Positions 36,956 to 45,751 of a stretch of DNA of 64,000 bases are shown piece by piece (position 1 is the first letter of the stretch; every line of letters begins with the position of its first letter). The notes under the pieces are model-generated. The model saw only the letters and a program-made list of their open reading frames with translations. It was not told the DNA's origin and made no database searches. Made by a program: the position numbers and the translations under genes. Location: assembly GCF_000830505.1 (NCBI RefSeq), contig NZ_JXOK01000049.1:1-64000 (forward strand). Direction: 5' to 3'. Source of the stretch: Vibrio mytili (GTDB taxonomy: Bacteria > Pseudomonadota > Gammaproteobacteria > Enterobacterales > Vibrionaceae).

Positions 36956-37609
36956 TTAACCTGCATTCGCTTGGTCTTCCGCTTGTTCATCGACCGTTAG
37001 TTTTGATATTGCTTCGACAATTGGAGCAGGGGTCAGCGTATGCGGTACTTTGGTGATGAGTGTGCCATCAGGCTTTAAGAAATAAAAATAAGAGCTGTGG
37101 TCCAGCGTGTACCCAAGCTCCGAGCCTTCCAGTTCTGTTTTACGGAAAATAACACCGTATCGGTGAGCAAGAGGTGTTGTCACATCGAGTGGCGCTGAAA
37201 GTCCTTCAATCATCGGATGAAAGTAATGGGCATACTTGGCTGACGCGTCGGCTCCGTCTCGCTCTGGATCAAGTGAAATAAACATTGGACGAAACTGAGC
37301 TTTTTGCTTGTCATCAATTTGGTTGAGCGCACCCGCTAACATCGCTAAAGATGTTGGGCATACATCCGGACAACGAGTAAAGCCAAAGTAAACAATTCGA
37401 ATGCGTGAATCATTGACATCGAAAATATCAACGGGTTGTTGATTTTCACCAAACAGTATCGTTTGCTGATCGGCTTGCTGGATTGCAGCTTGTTTGGAAG
37501 CGGAGGTTTGATCGTGTGTTGATACGTTGCTCTGATTGTCTAAATAGCTTTTAACGCCAAAACCCAGTGCGAACGCGGCAACGAGAAAAAGGGACCAATT
37601 ACGGCTCAT
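36956..37609 (-). CDS. SCO1/SenC copper chaperone
   Basis: A 217-residue thioredoxin-fold protein anchored by an N-terminal helix (about 5-22) and facing the periplasm. The copper site is complete: Cys80 and Cys84 in CPDVCP and His171 in LDHSSYFY. SCO proteins deliver copper to, or keep reduced, the CuA centre of cytochrome c oxidase, and some serve in redox defence. No oxidase gene is in the window. It follows a small membrane-anchored protein gene by 16 bp, so the two are co-transcribed. Confidence 0.9.
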   Translation of the reverse strand: MSRNWSLFLVAAFALGFGVKSYLDNQSNVSTHDQTSASKQAAIQQADQQTILFGENQQPVDIFDVNDSRIRIVYFGFTRCPDVCPTSLAMLAGALNQIDDKQKAQFRPMFISLDPERDGADASAKYAHYFHPMIEGLSAPLDVTTPLAHRYGVIFRKTELEGSELGYTLDHSSYFYFLKPDGTLITKVPHTLTPAPIVEAISKLTVDEQAEDQANAG

Positions 37610-37625
37610 TATTTATTCCTTATCT

Positions 37626-38051
37626 TTATCTGTGCATTTTAAGGGCGGGATAAAGGGTGCTTTGCCCATCCGTTAGCTCTCCGACCCATGTCATTGAATC
37701 TTGTATACACACTGGCAGCAGTAGCTCTCCCTGGTACTTACCTGGAGAGACTTGTTTAAGTATGTATTTGGGTTGTCCCATATCCATCTCCCGACCAGCT
37801 AACGTAAGAATTAACTGTTCTGCTTGACTGTCTTCCCAGTCAACGGTGAGTTGCGCCGGAACCAAAGGTTGTGGCACTTCGACATCAAGCATCATAGACA
37901 CGCCTTGCTGTTCACAAGGTGAGGTCGATAGAAAGCAGTATTCATCGAGTGGTTTGAGAGTGGAAGAAGAGGAAAAATTTTTAAGTAACGTTGGAGTGTA
38001 AAAACCAACAACAAGCGCCGCTACGACACCTGCCATTTTTATCAGTTTCAT
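37626..38051 (-). CDS. membrane-anchored protein co-transcribed with SCO1
   Basis: A 141-residue protein with one N-terminal helix (MKLIKMAGVVAALVVGFY) and a periplasmic domain with cysteines (YCFLSTSPCEQQG, LPVCIQ). I chose ATG 38051 over a GTG four codons earlier. I do not recognise a named family. Its tight linkage to the SCO1 gene and its spaced cysteines suggest a role in copper delivery or envelope redox. Confidence 0.75.
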   Translation of the reverse strand: MKLIKMAGVVAALVVGFYTPTLLKNFSSSSTLKPLDEYCFLSTSPCEQQGVSMMLDVEVPQPLVPAQLTVDWEDSQAEQLILTLAGREMDMGQPKYILKQVSPGKYQGELLLPVCIQDSMTWVGELTDGQSTLYPALKMHR

Positions 38052-38162
38052 TCGGACCCGCACCCATCGCAGAAAGTTATCTGTATCGTATCACACAAGG
38101 GTATCGCACTAATCGAGCAGATCGGCAAATTGTGCGCGATACCCAAGTGTTAACGCCAGCAT

Positions 38163-39080
38163 TTAGCTATTTGATTCTGAGAATTTTTCTAGGCCAAGTA
38201 CTAAAGCAATCGCGACCAGCATCATGACAATGGCTAATATCAGTTGCGAAGGCTGTGAGGTAATGTGCTCAAATTCAAACGGTGACAAATTGTGTTGCAA
38301 CAAAGGCACTTGTTCACCTTTGGAGTTGATACGCCAGGTAATGGTTTCTTTCCAGGGCCAAATTTTTGGCAGCGTCCCTAACATGAGGCCGGTTAAGAAC
38401 ATGAGTGTGAAATCGCGAAATTTGCGCAACAACCAAGACAAGAGGTGTGAAAAGGTCAGAAGGCCAATCACACACCCGGTTAAAAATAGTGCCAAGATAT
38501 CAATTTGCAAACCTTTGACTGCGGTTAATACCGGCGTATACATGCCAATAAGCAGTAAAATGAAGCTGCCTGAAATACCTGGCAGAATCATGGCACATAT
38601 GGCTATCGAGCCCGCAATTAGAATATTCAGCGTTGTTGGCTCCATGTGCAGCGGCTGCAGCACGGTAATGCTATAAGCGAACGCAATGCCTATGAGTAGA
38701 GTAATGAAGCGAATCACATCTCGTTTTTCGACCTGGCGAATGATGTGGTAAACAGACACTAAAATAAGTCCAAAGAAGAATGACCAAACCGGGATTGGGT
38801 GAGTGTCGAGCAACCATGTAATCAGTTTCGCGAGTGTTGCGATACTGCTAAATATACCGGCAAACAGAGCAATAAGAAAAAAGCCGTTGATATGGTTGAA
38901 TGCCGCTTTAAACCCTTCTTTTCGCCAAGTCGATAAAAGTGAAGGGTTAATACGGCGGATGCTTTCTAGCAAGGTGTCATAAATACCTGTGATGAACGCG
39001 ATTGTACCGCCTGATACGCCTGGGACCACATCGGCTGCCCCCATAGCCATTCCTTTGAAGAAAGTAATTAAATAGTTCAT
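38163..39080 (-). CDS. popT: DUF368 undecaprenyl-phosphate transporter PopT
   Basis: A 305-residue inner-membrane protein of the DUF368 family. The duplicated signature is visible, GAADVVPGVSGGTIAFITGIYD near the start and ICAMILPGISGSFILLLIGMY in the middle, each a re-entrant-like Gly/Pro-rich loop. DUF368 proteins, including V. cholerae VCA0040, were shown to recycle undecaprenyl phosphate across the membrane (PopT). It would support cell-wall and surface-glycan synthesis. It is divergent from the qrr small RNA gene. Confidence 0.85.
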   Translation of the reverse strand: MNYLITFFKGMAMGAADVVPGVSGGTIAFITGIYDTLLESIRRINPSLLSTWRKEGFKAAFNHINGFFLIALFAGIFSSIATLAKLITWLLDTHPIPVWSFFFGLILVSVYHIIRQVEKRDVIRFITLLIGIAFAYSITVLQPLHMEPTTLNILIAGSIAICAMILPGISGSFILLLIGMYTPVLTAVKGLQIDILALFLTGCVIGLLTFSHLLSWLLRKFRDFTLMFLTGLMLGTLPKIWPWKETITWRINSKGEQVPLLQHNLSPFEFEHITSQPSQLILAIVMMLVAIALVLGLEKFSESNS

Positions 39081-39309
39081 TTCTTGTTATTCAATGCTGT
39101 AAGTGGAACAGAGTATACAAATTTTGCAGTAAAAATAGTATGAGATAATGCTGGAGGATGAGCTCTGAATGTCGCCAAAAATAGAATTTAAAACCTTGGA
39201 TAAATCTAAGAAAAGAAGCTATGTGGCGTAATCGTCAGCGCATTACTCGTTCTTTGAGTGTGAAGTTGTGTCGGATAATCACCATGAGAAGTGAGTGAAA
39301 TTGGGGTGT
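39081..39309. other. upstream region of popT and qrr
   Basis: A 229-bp divergent region holding the popT promoter. I see no gene; the short minus frame crossing it (39206-39469) runs antisense through the qrr control region and is not convincing. Confidence 0.4.
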
Positions 39310-39335
39310 TTGCATTTTGCAATTGCGAAATGCAA
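39310..39335. promoter_or_regulatory. two adjacent LuxO-binding sites
   Basis: TTGCATTTTGCAA (39310-39322) and TTGCGAAATGCAA (39323-39335) match the LuxO site TTGCA-N3-TGCAA, the first perfectly and the second with one change. They sit about 85-110 bp before the -24 element, the usual distance for an enhancer of sigma-54. Confidence 0.85.
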
Positions 39336-39417
39336 GCAACTTTTTGGTTTTGCGAGAGTGTAGGGTGGAAAATGTATAAAAATGTGTCGGCTAACATTAA
39401 AAATAGCACTTTAAAAG

Positions 39418-39434
39418 TTGGCATGTTTAATGCA
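39418..39434 (+). promoter_or_regulatory. sigma-54 promoter of qrr
   Basis: TTGGCATGTTTAATGCA has the -24 GG and -12 GC exactly ten bases apart and matches most of the sigma-54 consensus TTGGCACG-N4-TTGCA. Transcription should start about 12 bases later, at 39444-39446, right at the Qrr 5' end. Confidence 0.88.
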
Positions 39435-39444
39435 TAATAAATAT

Positions 39445-39553
39445 CGACCCTTCTTAAGCCGAGGGTCACCTAGCCAACTGACGTTGTTAGTGAATGCACA
39501 TTGTTCACATTAAATATTAGCCAATCGCGATTGTTGCGGTTGGCTTTTTTTTT
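39445..39553 (+). ncRNA. qrr: Qrr quorum-regulatory small RNA
   Basis: A roughly 108-nt Hfq-type sRNA. The first hairpin GACCCTTCTTAAGCCGAGGGTC, the invariant pairing region CTAGCCAACTGACGTTGTT, a second hairpin GTGAA...TTCAC and a terminator (AGCCAA-N15-TTGGCT, then nine T) all match known Vibrio Qrr RNAs. It is made when LuxO is phosphorylated (low cell density) and base-pairs with luxR-family and other mRNAs. It lies between popT and malT, away from luxO, so it is one of the multiple unlinked copies. I cannot assign which numbered Qrr it is. Confidence 0.95.
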
Positions 39554-39655
39554 ATCTGAGTAAGGCCAATCTCTCGGTTGGGTATGGTCATTTTTACGAA
39601 TGCAAGTCATGCCATTATCAGAAAATGGCGGGAATGAGTAAAAGAACGGTCAATT

Positions 39656-39687
39656 AAAAAGGGCTTACGTTATCTCGCAAGCCCTTT
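39656..39687 (-). terminator. malT terminator
   Basis: AAAGGGCTT and AAGCCCTTT arms with an inner ACG/CGC stem; on the minus strand five T follow. It begins 34 bp past the malT stop and faces the end of qrr. Confidence 0.75.
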
Positions 39688-39720
39688 GTCGTATACACAG
39701 ACTAATCAAACGAACGGAAG

Positions 39721-42429
39721 TTAATATCCCATCAATTGAAGTAAGTTTTCCGCTGTGATAATCGCTTCTTTTCGATTCGCGATATTTAGCTTTTGATACA
39801 AGTTACGAATGTGAGTCTTGATTGTGGTGCCTGCGACATCCAATTCTTGAGCAATCTGCTCGTTACTAAACCCAGAGTAAATTAATCCTAGTACTTGCCA
39901 TTCGCGTTGGGTTAGTGGGCTAGTACGTACTAACTCAGGGACATTCGGGTGATTCACTAACTTTTCAATGAAATCTTCGTCAAAGTGAACGGAACGGCTA
40001 CGTTGATTCGAAGAAATGTCTTTCATCAATTGTTGAGCTCGATGGCGCTCCAGATCACCCAATTCGTGACGCAGACTGAGTTTTTCAAGCAAACCTCCGA
40101 TGGTCGCGCCATCGACAAGGAAGTTACCGACCATGCCAGTTTGATTGGTCATGACGAGCGCTTCTTTTAATAACCGCTTGGCCTGTTCTTCATCTTTTTG
40201 GCGAGCGGCCAGCGCGGCTTCGACGACTAGGTTGCGATTTGTATCCGTGACTAAGTGACTTTTACTGGCTTCACTTTGTAGGAAGTCCAAAGTTTGACGA
40301 GCTTGTTCGAATTGACCCAAATTAATATGCGCACGAGTGATGTTACGCCATTGTAACTGCAAGAAATGGTTACACGCTGATTCAGGACGAACCGCGGTAT
40401 TTAGCCATTCTTGCATTGCTTCAGTGTCACCTCGAGCTTGCCAGAACAAAATGAGCGACAGTGACGCGTTGGCTGTCCAATCAACGTGGTAGGTAGACTG
40501 TCTCATGAGATGCTGAATGTGCTCGATAAATTTACCGGCTTTGTCTAGTTCGCCACGACCAACGGCGATACGTGCCAGCATTGAGTAGCTATGTAAGTGC
40601 TTACTTGGCGAGTGGTTTTCAAGAATTTGTAACCCTTTGTATGAACACTCTTCTGCTTCATCTAATCGATTCCAGCACCAGAGTACTTGAGCTCGGATTC
40701 GTAGAAGAAACTCATGCAACGGGACATGTTGAAGCTGATGTTCCTCGATTAAACGAAACCCTGAATCTTGTACTTCAAAGGCTGCTTGGACATAGCCTTG
40801 CGCAATTAAAATTTCACTCTGTTGCAAGATGGCCCAAAGCGCTTGGTGATAGACTTGATATTGACGTGCCAGCTTTTCGGTCTGTTGCATCATCGGCAGA
40901 GCGCGATCTAGTTTACCAAGTACGTGGTTTACCTCTCCAACGACAGAGGTCGCCACAATTCGGCTACGATAAATAGTGTGATCGAGTTGGCTCAGCGCAA
41001 GTTCGGCCAGCTCAAGTGCTTTTTCCGGCTCGTTATTGTTAATCGCTACTTGGGCAAGCAGGGCATTTGCCTGACCTTGATAGTGAATATCCAGTTCGAT
41101 GTCACGTTTTTTATGCTCTTCTTCTGCCTCTTTAAGTAGCTGGCCGACTTGGTTATAACGGTGTTGGGATTGAGCAAGCCACGCTCGTAACATCGTCAAT
41201 TTAGGGTGGAAATATAGCAGGTCAGCATCAAGTTTATTGATTGCAATTTCGAGCGTGCTGAGCTCGCCTTGATTAAACATTTTCCAACCATATTGATTGA
41301 GGATATCGACGACGAGATGCTTGTCGTCTGACTTCTGAGCATGGTGGATGGCTTGATGTGGTGATTCTTGTTGCAGCCATGCAATAGCTGCGTTTCGGTG
41401 CAGTTCCTTTTCTTGTTGCGGAATACGGGCTTGGCGCTGGTGTGATAAAAACTCGCCAAACAAATTGTGGAAGCGGAACCAGTTTTGTTCACCATCCAGA
41501 GGATAAATAAACAAACCGTAACGATTTAGGGATTCGATCAAACCAAGCGCATCTTCGCGCTGGGTAAGAGCAAAGACAAGCTCATCATTAAAATGATCCA
41601 GTACCGAGACTTGCATAAGAAATTGACGAGTTTCGTTGTCTAATAGATCAAATACTTCCTCTACCAAATAATCCCATAAATGCGCATGGTTGAACTGAGA
41701 CACAGATTCGACCGTTTGAGCCAAAGTGCGTTTTTGATGCTGCGCTTGCAGAGCGATCAATTGCATCGCAGAAGGCCAGCCTTCCACGTAAGCTCTTAAG
41801 TCATTTGCCATGTCTTCGTCTATGCCGTCGGCGACGCGTTGATTGAAGAAGCGTGTCGTCTCTTCAGTATCGAACGCCAGCATCTCATTACCGACTTCGA
41901 TCATAAGATCGCGCACACGCAAGTTTGCGGTACCTAACGGTGGCGCAGCGCGGCTAGTGACAACCACGGTTAGGTTATCGGGCATATGTTTTAAGAAAAA
42001 TCGCATGGATTCATGAATTTCATCATTGGTGATCAAGTGGTAATCATCCAGCACCACATAGCACTCTTGATGGAAATCGGCCATTTCGGCAAACACTTCG
42101 CTGAACAATGAACGCAAAGACGAAATCTGGCGCTTTTCTGCGAGTTTTTGAGCATTAGAACAACTGGAGTGAGTCGCTTTATTTAGCGCCTGAAGCAGAT
42201 AATTGACGAAACGAAAGTCATCGTTGTCGCTATCGTCAATACTATACCAGCCGACATTGGGCTTATCCGATAGCCATTGCGCTGCCATTGTTGTTTTGCC
42301 GTAACCAGCAGGAGAGCGAAACAAAACCAACTTGTAGCAAGGCGCCTGTTGGAGTAAGTCCAATACCCGAGGACGAACGATGGCATTGTGTAAGCGGCCA
42401 GGACGAGTCAGTTTAGATGGAATCCACAT
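39721..42429 (-). CDS. malT: maltose regulon activator MalT
   Basis: A 902-residue STAND-class activator. The N-terminus [15 protein letters not shown] and the NTPase with Walker [10 protein letters not shown] (about 39-47) and Walker [10 protein letters not shown] are clear. A helical TPR-like region (about 400-780) follows and then a LuxR-type helix-turn-helix at the end ([39 protein letters not shown]). It binds maltotriose and ATP and activates promoters with GGGGA(T/G)GAGG boxes, found here before lamB, pulA and malP. It is divergent from malP. AAGGA lies 13 bp before the ATG. Confidence 0.95.
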   Translation of the reverse strand: MWIPSKLTRPGRLHNAIVRPRVLDLLQQAPCYKLVLFRSPAGYGKTTMAAQWLSDKPNVGWYSIDDSDNDDFRFVNYLLQALNKATHSSCSNAQKLAEKRQISSLRSLFSEVFAEMADFHQECYVVLDDYHLITNDEIHESMRFFLKHMPDNLTVVVTSRAAPPLGTANLRVRDLMIEVGNEMLAFDTEETTRFFNQRVADGIDEDMANDLRAYVEGWPSAMQLIALQAQHQKRTLAQTVESVSQFNHAHLWDYLVEEVFDLLDNETRQFLMQVSVLDHFNDELVFALTQREDALGLIESLNRYGLFIYPLDGEQNWFRFHNLFGEFLSHQRQARIPQQEKELHRNAAIAWLQQESPHQAIHHAQKSDDKHLVVDILNQYGWKMFNQGELSTLEIAINKLDADLLYFHPKLTMLRAWLAQSQHRYNQVGQLLKEAEEEHKKRDIELDIHYQGQANALLAQVAINNNEPEKALELAELALSQLDHTIYRSRIVATSVVGEVNHVLGKLDRALPMMQQTEKLARQYQVYHQALWAILQQSEILIAQGYVQAAFEVQDSGFRLIEEHQLQHVPLHEFLLRIRAQVLWCWNRLDEAEECSYKGLQILENHSPSKHLHSYSMLARIAVGRGELDKAGKFIEHIQHLMRQSTYHVDWTANASLSLILFWQARGDTEAMQEWLNTAVRPESACNHFLQLQWRNITRAHINLGQFEQARQTLDFLQSEASKSHLVTDTNRNLVVEAALAARQKDEEQAKRLLKEALVMTNQTGMVGNFLVDGATIGGLLEKLSLRHELGDLERHRAQQLMKDISSNQRSRSVHFDEDFIEKLVNHPNVPELVRTSPLTQREWQVLGLIYSGFSNEQIAQELDVAGTTIKTHIRNLYQKLNIANRKEAIITAENLLQLMGY

Positions 42430-42770
42430 TTGTTATTGTGTCCTTTTTATTTATATACCAAGTGACTTCAAGAAGCGGAGTTCTGTGCATTGTTTACGAC
42501 ATTGAGTAGTAAAAAACGTTAACAGTTATTAATAGTTATCAGTTAATAAATAGCTAATTAAAGGTAAGCCTCGGCTTTTGTATCTCGTAGCGACTGTGGC
42601 ATTAAAGCAAGCAAACTTATAGTGACTCACGTTGTTTATGCTTGGTGTGTACAAAAAACATTCAACTTTATGAGTCGAAAGGATGGTACGACATCCGAAT
42701 TGCCACAAACTATGATCAACGTCCTAATTCTTGTTCGTTGCTGAAATAAACGTCATCTACGCCCTGTAAT

Positions 42771-42786
42771 TGTGATGCGTGTCACT
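42771..42786. promoter_or_regulatory. CRP site between malT and malP
   Basis: TGTGA-TGCGTG-TCACT matches the CRP consensus TGTGA-N6-TCACA at nine of ten bases. It could serve malT, malP or both; CRP control of malT is established in E. coli. Confidence 0.65.
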
Positions 42787-43042
42787 TTTGTAAGGTGTTT
42801 ATATGTCAATGGTATTCCGTGTTGCACATATGATAACGTTTTTTAGCTAATGTAGTTGTTGTAAATGTGATCAATAACTCAGTTTTTAAATTCCTGATTA
42901 AATGAGACGTAAAAGACTAGATGGACAATCTATTACGGCTTTACGCGTTTACCTGTGATCAAACTCACTCAGAAATATGATGAAACCGTTTTTGATGAGA
43001 GTTGGATCACTAACTTAGTCATGGTACGCCTTCTACGCCCTG

Positions 43043-43079
43043 TCCCCTCCTCCTTGAGAGGTGGAGATTTAGGAGGATG
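43043..43079. promoter_or_regulatory. MalT-box-like motifs before malP
   Basis: CCCCTCCTCC at 43044-43053 and AGGAGGATG at 43071-43079 match the MalT box in opposite orientations. The first has the same orientation relative to the gene as the boxes before lamB and pulA. The last motif is 67 bp before the malP start. Confidence 0.6.
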
Positions 43080-43145
43080 TTCATTCACAGCAGTAGTTGC
43101 ACGATATATAGCAGATGCATTACTTGAAGACGTGAGAATTTCGCA

Positions 43146-45599
43146 ATGAAACCTACACAACAAAAAAAATTTGATAAAAAGTCTTTCCAAGATAGCGTGA
43201 AAAAACACCTATCCGTTACGTACGCACATACTGTTGAAAATGCAGACTCTCGTGCATGGTATCTAGCAATGGGCCACGCCCTTGCCGAGTTCACCACCAT
43301 CGATCTCCTTGCAACAGAAGAAGACCCAAAAATTCAACAAGCGAAAAGTGTTAACTACCTTTCTCTAGAGTTCCTAATTGGCCGTCTGACAGGTAACAAC
43401 TTAATCAGCATGGGTCTGTACGATCAAGTTACTGAAGCGATGGCTGAACTCGGCTATAACTTGACTGACTTGTTAGAAGAAGAGCGTGACCCATCACTAG
43501 GTAATGGTGGTCTTGGTCGCTTAGCCGCTTGTTTTATGGATTCTTGTGCTGCGCAAGAGTACCCAACGGTTGGTTATGGTCTTCACTATGAATATGGGCT
43601 ATTTAAACAGTCATTCAAAGATGGTCGTCAACAAGAAGCGCCAGATGCTTGGCGTGGCGTAGAAGGTTACCCGTGGGAAATCGCACGTCCTGAACTTGCA
43701 CAAGAAATCGGCTTTTATGGCCACGTTGAAGTGGTACATAAAGACGGTAAAGAAGTACGCCAGTGGGTACCAGGTATGACCGTAAAAGCGATGCCTTGGG
43801 ATCTACCGATCGTTGGTTACGAGTCAGATACCGTATATCCATTGCGTCTTTGGGAATGTCAGGCAATTGCACCATTCTCTCTTGCTAGCTTTAACAACGG
43901 TGATTACTTCGAAGCTCAGCACGCACTGATTGATGCAGGTAATATTACTAAAGTGCTTTACCCGAACGACAACCATCAGAAAGGTAAAACACTGCGTTTG
44001 ATGCAGCAGTACTTCCATTCAGCGGCGTCAGTACGCGACATTTTACGTCGTCACGAAGCAGCGGGCTTCACGCTAGAGCAGTTACCTGAGCAAGAGACCA
44101 TCCAGCTTAACGACACACACCCAACCATCGCAATCCCTGAACTGATGCGCATCTTTATTGATGAAAAAGGATTGACTTGGGACCAAGCGTGGGCGATCAG
44201 CTCTAAAACATTCGCCTACACTAACCACACGTTGCTTCCAGAAGCGTTAGAGACATGGCCGGAATCATTGATTCAACACTTGTTGCCACGTCACATGGAG
44301 ATCATTTACGAGATCAACCATCGTTTCTTACAAGAAGTACGTGCGATGTGGCCAGGCGATGTTGCAAAGCAACAGAAACTTTCCATCATTGAAGAGGGCT
44401 TCAATCGCATGGTTCGTATGGCAAACCTGAGTGTGATTGGTTCTTACGCTGTAAATGGTGTTGCGGCACTTCACTCTGAGTTGGTTAAGAAAGACCTGTT
44501 CCCAGAGTTCCATGAAATGTACCCAACACGTCTACACAACGTGACAAATGGTATTACGCCACGTCGCTGGTTGAAGTTCTGTAACCCAGGCTTATCTCAA
44601 CTGATCACAGACAAAATTGGCAGCGAATGGCCAGCGAAGTTAGAGCAGTTAGAGGGTATTGCTAAATACGCGACTGACGCGACCTTCCAAAAAGAATTCA
44701 TGGCGGTGAAGAAAGAGAACAAAGAGCGCCTAGCAAACTGGGTGAAAGATCACATGGGTATCGAGCTTGATACGAATGCGATTTTCGATGTTCAAATCAA
44801 ACGTCTACACGAGTACAAGCGTCAGCATTTAGATCTGCTTCACGTCTTGTCTCTTTACCACCGAATCCTCAATGAGCCGGGTTTTGATTGTGTGCCGCGT
44901 GTGGTGTTCTTCGCAGCGAAAGCGGCACCAGGTTACCACCTAGCTAAAGAAATCATTTTTGCTATCAATAAGATTGCAGAGAAGATCAATAATGATCCAC
45001 GCATTGGTAACAAACTTAAAGTTGTCTTTATTCCTGATTACCGTGTGAGCATGGCGGAAATCATCATCCCAGCAGCGGATGTATCGCAGCAAATCTCTTT
45101 AGCGGGTAAAGAAGCATCGGGTACAGGCAACATGAAGATGGCGCTTAACGGAGCACTTACTATCGGTACGATGGATGGTGCAAACGTAGAGATCCGTGAA
45201 GAAGTAGGCGATGAAAACATCTACATCTTCGGTTTGGATGTTGAAGGCGTGAAAGCGGTTAAAGCACAAGGCTATAACCCATTTGACTACTACAATGCGG
45301 ATCACTTATTGAAAGCGTCAATGGACTTGCTGGTGGGTGAAGAGTTCTCTCCTGGTCAACCAGGCTTGCTACGCGCAACGTTTGACAGTCTGTTAGATGG
45401 TGGCGATCCATACCTATGTCTTGCTGATTTCGCATCGTACGTGAAAGCGCATGAAGATATGGGTGCACAGTACAAAGATCAGGCGGGCTGGGCTAAGAAA
45501 GCGATTCTAAACACGGCTCTGGTTGGTAAGTTCACATCAGACCGTTCGATTCGTGATTATGTGAATAACATCTGGAAATTAGAACCGGTACACCGTTAA
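43146..45599 (+). CDS. malP: maltodextrin phosphorylase
   Basis: An 817-residue PLP-dependent phosphorylase (GT35) that releases glucose-1-phosphate from linear maltodextrins. The PLP lysine is Lys664 in ASGTGNMKMALNG. Other landmarks are GNGGLGRLAACFMDS and NDTHPTIAIPELMR. Whether it also works on glycogen cannot be told from sequence. It is the first gene of malP-malQ, downstream of MalT-box-like motifs, with a 152-bp gap holding a hairpin before malQ. Confidence 0.94.
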   Translation: MKPTQQKKFDKKSFQDSVKKHLSVTYAHTVENADSRAWYLAMGHALAEFTTIDLLATEEDPKIQQAKSVNYLSLEFLIGRLTGNNLISMGLYDQVTEAMAELGYNLTDLLEEERDPSLGNGGLGRLAACFMDSCAAQEYPTVGYGLHYEYGLFKQSFKDGRQQEAPDAWRGVEGYPWEIARPELAQEIGFYGHVEVVHKDGKEVRQWVPGMTVKAMPWDLPIVGYESDTVYPLRLWECQAIAPFSLASFNNGDYFEAQHALIDAGNITKVLYPNDNHQKGKTLRLMQQYFHSAASVRDILRRHEAAGFTLEQLPEQETIQLNDTHPTIAIPELMRIFIDEKGLTWDQAWAISSKTFAYTNHTLLPEALETWPESLIQHLLPRHMEIIYEINHRFLQEVRAMWPGDVAKQQKLSIIEEGFNRMVRMANLSVIGSYAVNGVAALHSELVKKDLFPEFHEMYPTRLHNVTNGITPRRWLKFCNPGLSQLITDKIGSEWPAKLEQLEGIAKYATDATFQKEFMAVKKENKERLANWVKDHMGIELDTNAIFDVQIKRLHEYKRQHLDLLHVLSLYHRILNEPGFDCVPRVVFFAAKAAPGYHLAKEIIFAINKIAEKINNDPRIGNKLKVVFIPDYRVSMAEIIIPAADVSQQISLAGKEASGTGNMKMALNGALTIGTMDGANVEIREEVGDENIYIFGLDVEGVKAVKAQGYNPFDYYNADHLLKASMDLLVGEEFSPGQPGLLRATFDSLLDGGDPYLCLADFASYVKAHEDMGAQYKDQAGWAKKAILNTALVGKFTSDRSIRDYVNNIWKLEPVHR

Positions 45600-45613
45600 T
45601 CACTTAACGTTAA

Positions 45614-45642
45614 GATCAAGGTAGCCACGCGCTACCTTGGTC
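45614..45642 (+). terminator. hairpin between malP and malQ
   Basis: GATCAAGGTAGC pairs with GCTACCTTGGTC (one G-U) around CACGC. It is followed by ACTTTC rather than a T-run, so partial termination or 3' protection of malP mRNA is more likely than a full stop. Confidence 0.5.
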
Positions 45643-45751
45643 ACTTTCAACTTACAACGGTTTAGCAATAGAAACGTTAAACAATAGAAACGTTTGATAA
45701 TAATAAAACCCTACATAGTAGAAGGTCGTTGCATTACCTTCGGAGAAAGCG

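Larger units (their letters stand above)
42430..43145. other. malT-malP divergent regulatory region
   Basis: A 716-bp region without a gene. It holds a CRP site at 42771 and MalT-box-like motifs at 43043-43079. An AT-rich stretch near 42525-42560 repeats AGTTAT/AGTTAA at about 10-14-bp steps. A weaker CRP half-site (TGTGA) lies at 42866. Confidence 0.5.

Noticed and set aside
39206..39469. 87-codon minus-strand frame overlapping qrr
   Set aside because: It is antisense to the LuxO sites, sigma-54 promoter and Qrr start, and has no ribosome site.
42525..42560. AGTTAT-type repeats as a replication iteron array
   Set aside because: Units are irregular in length and sequence and no replication initiator gene is nearby.
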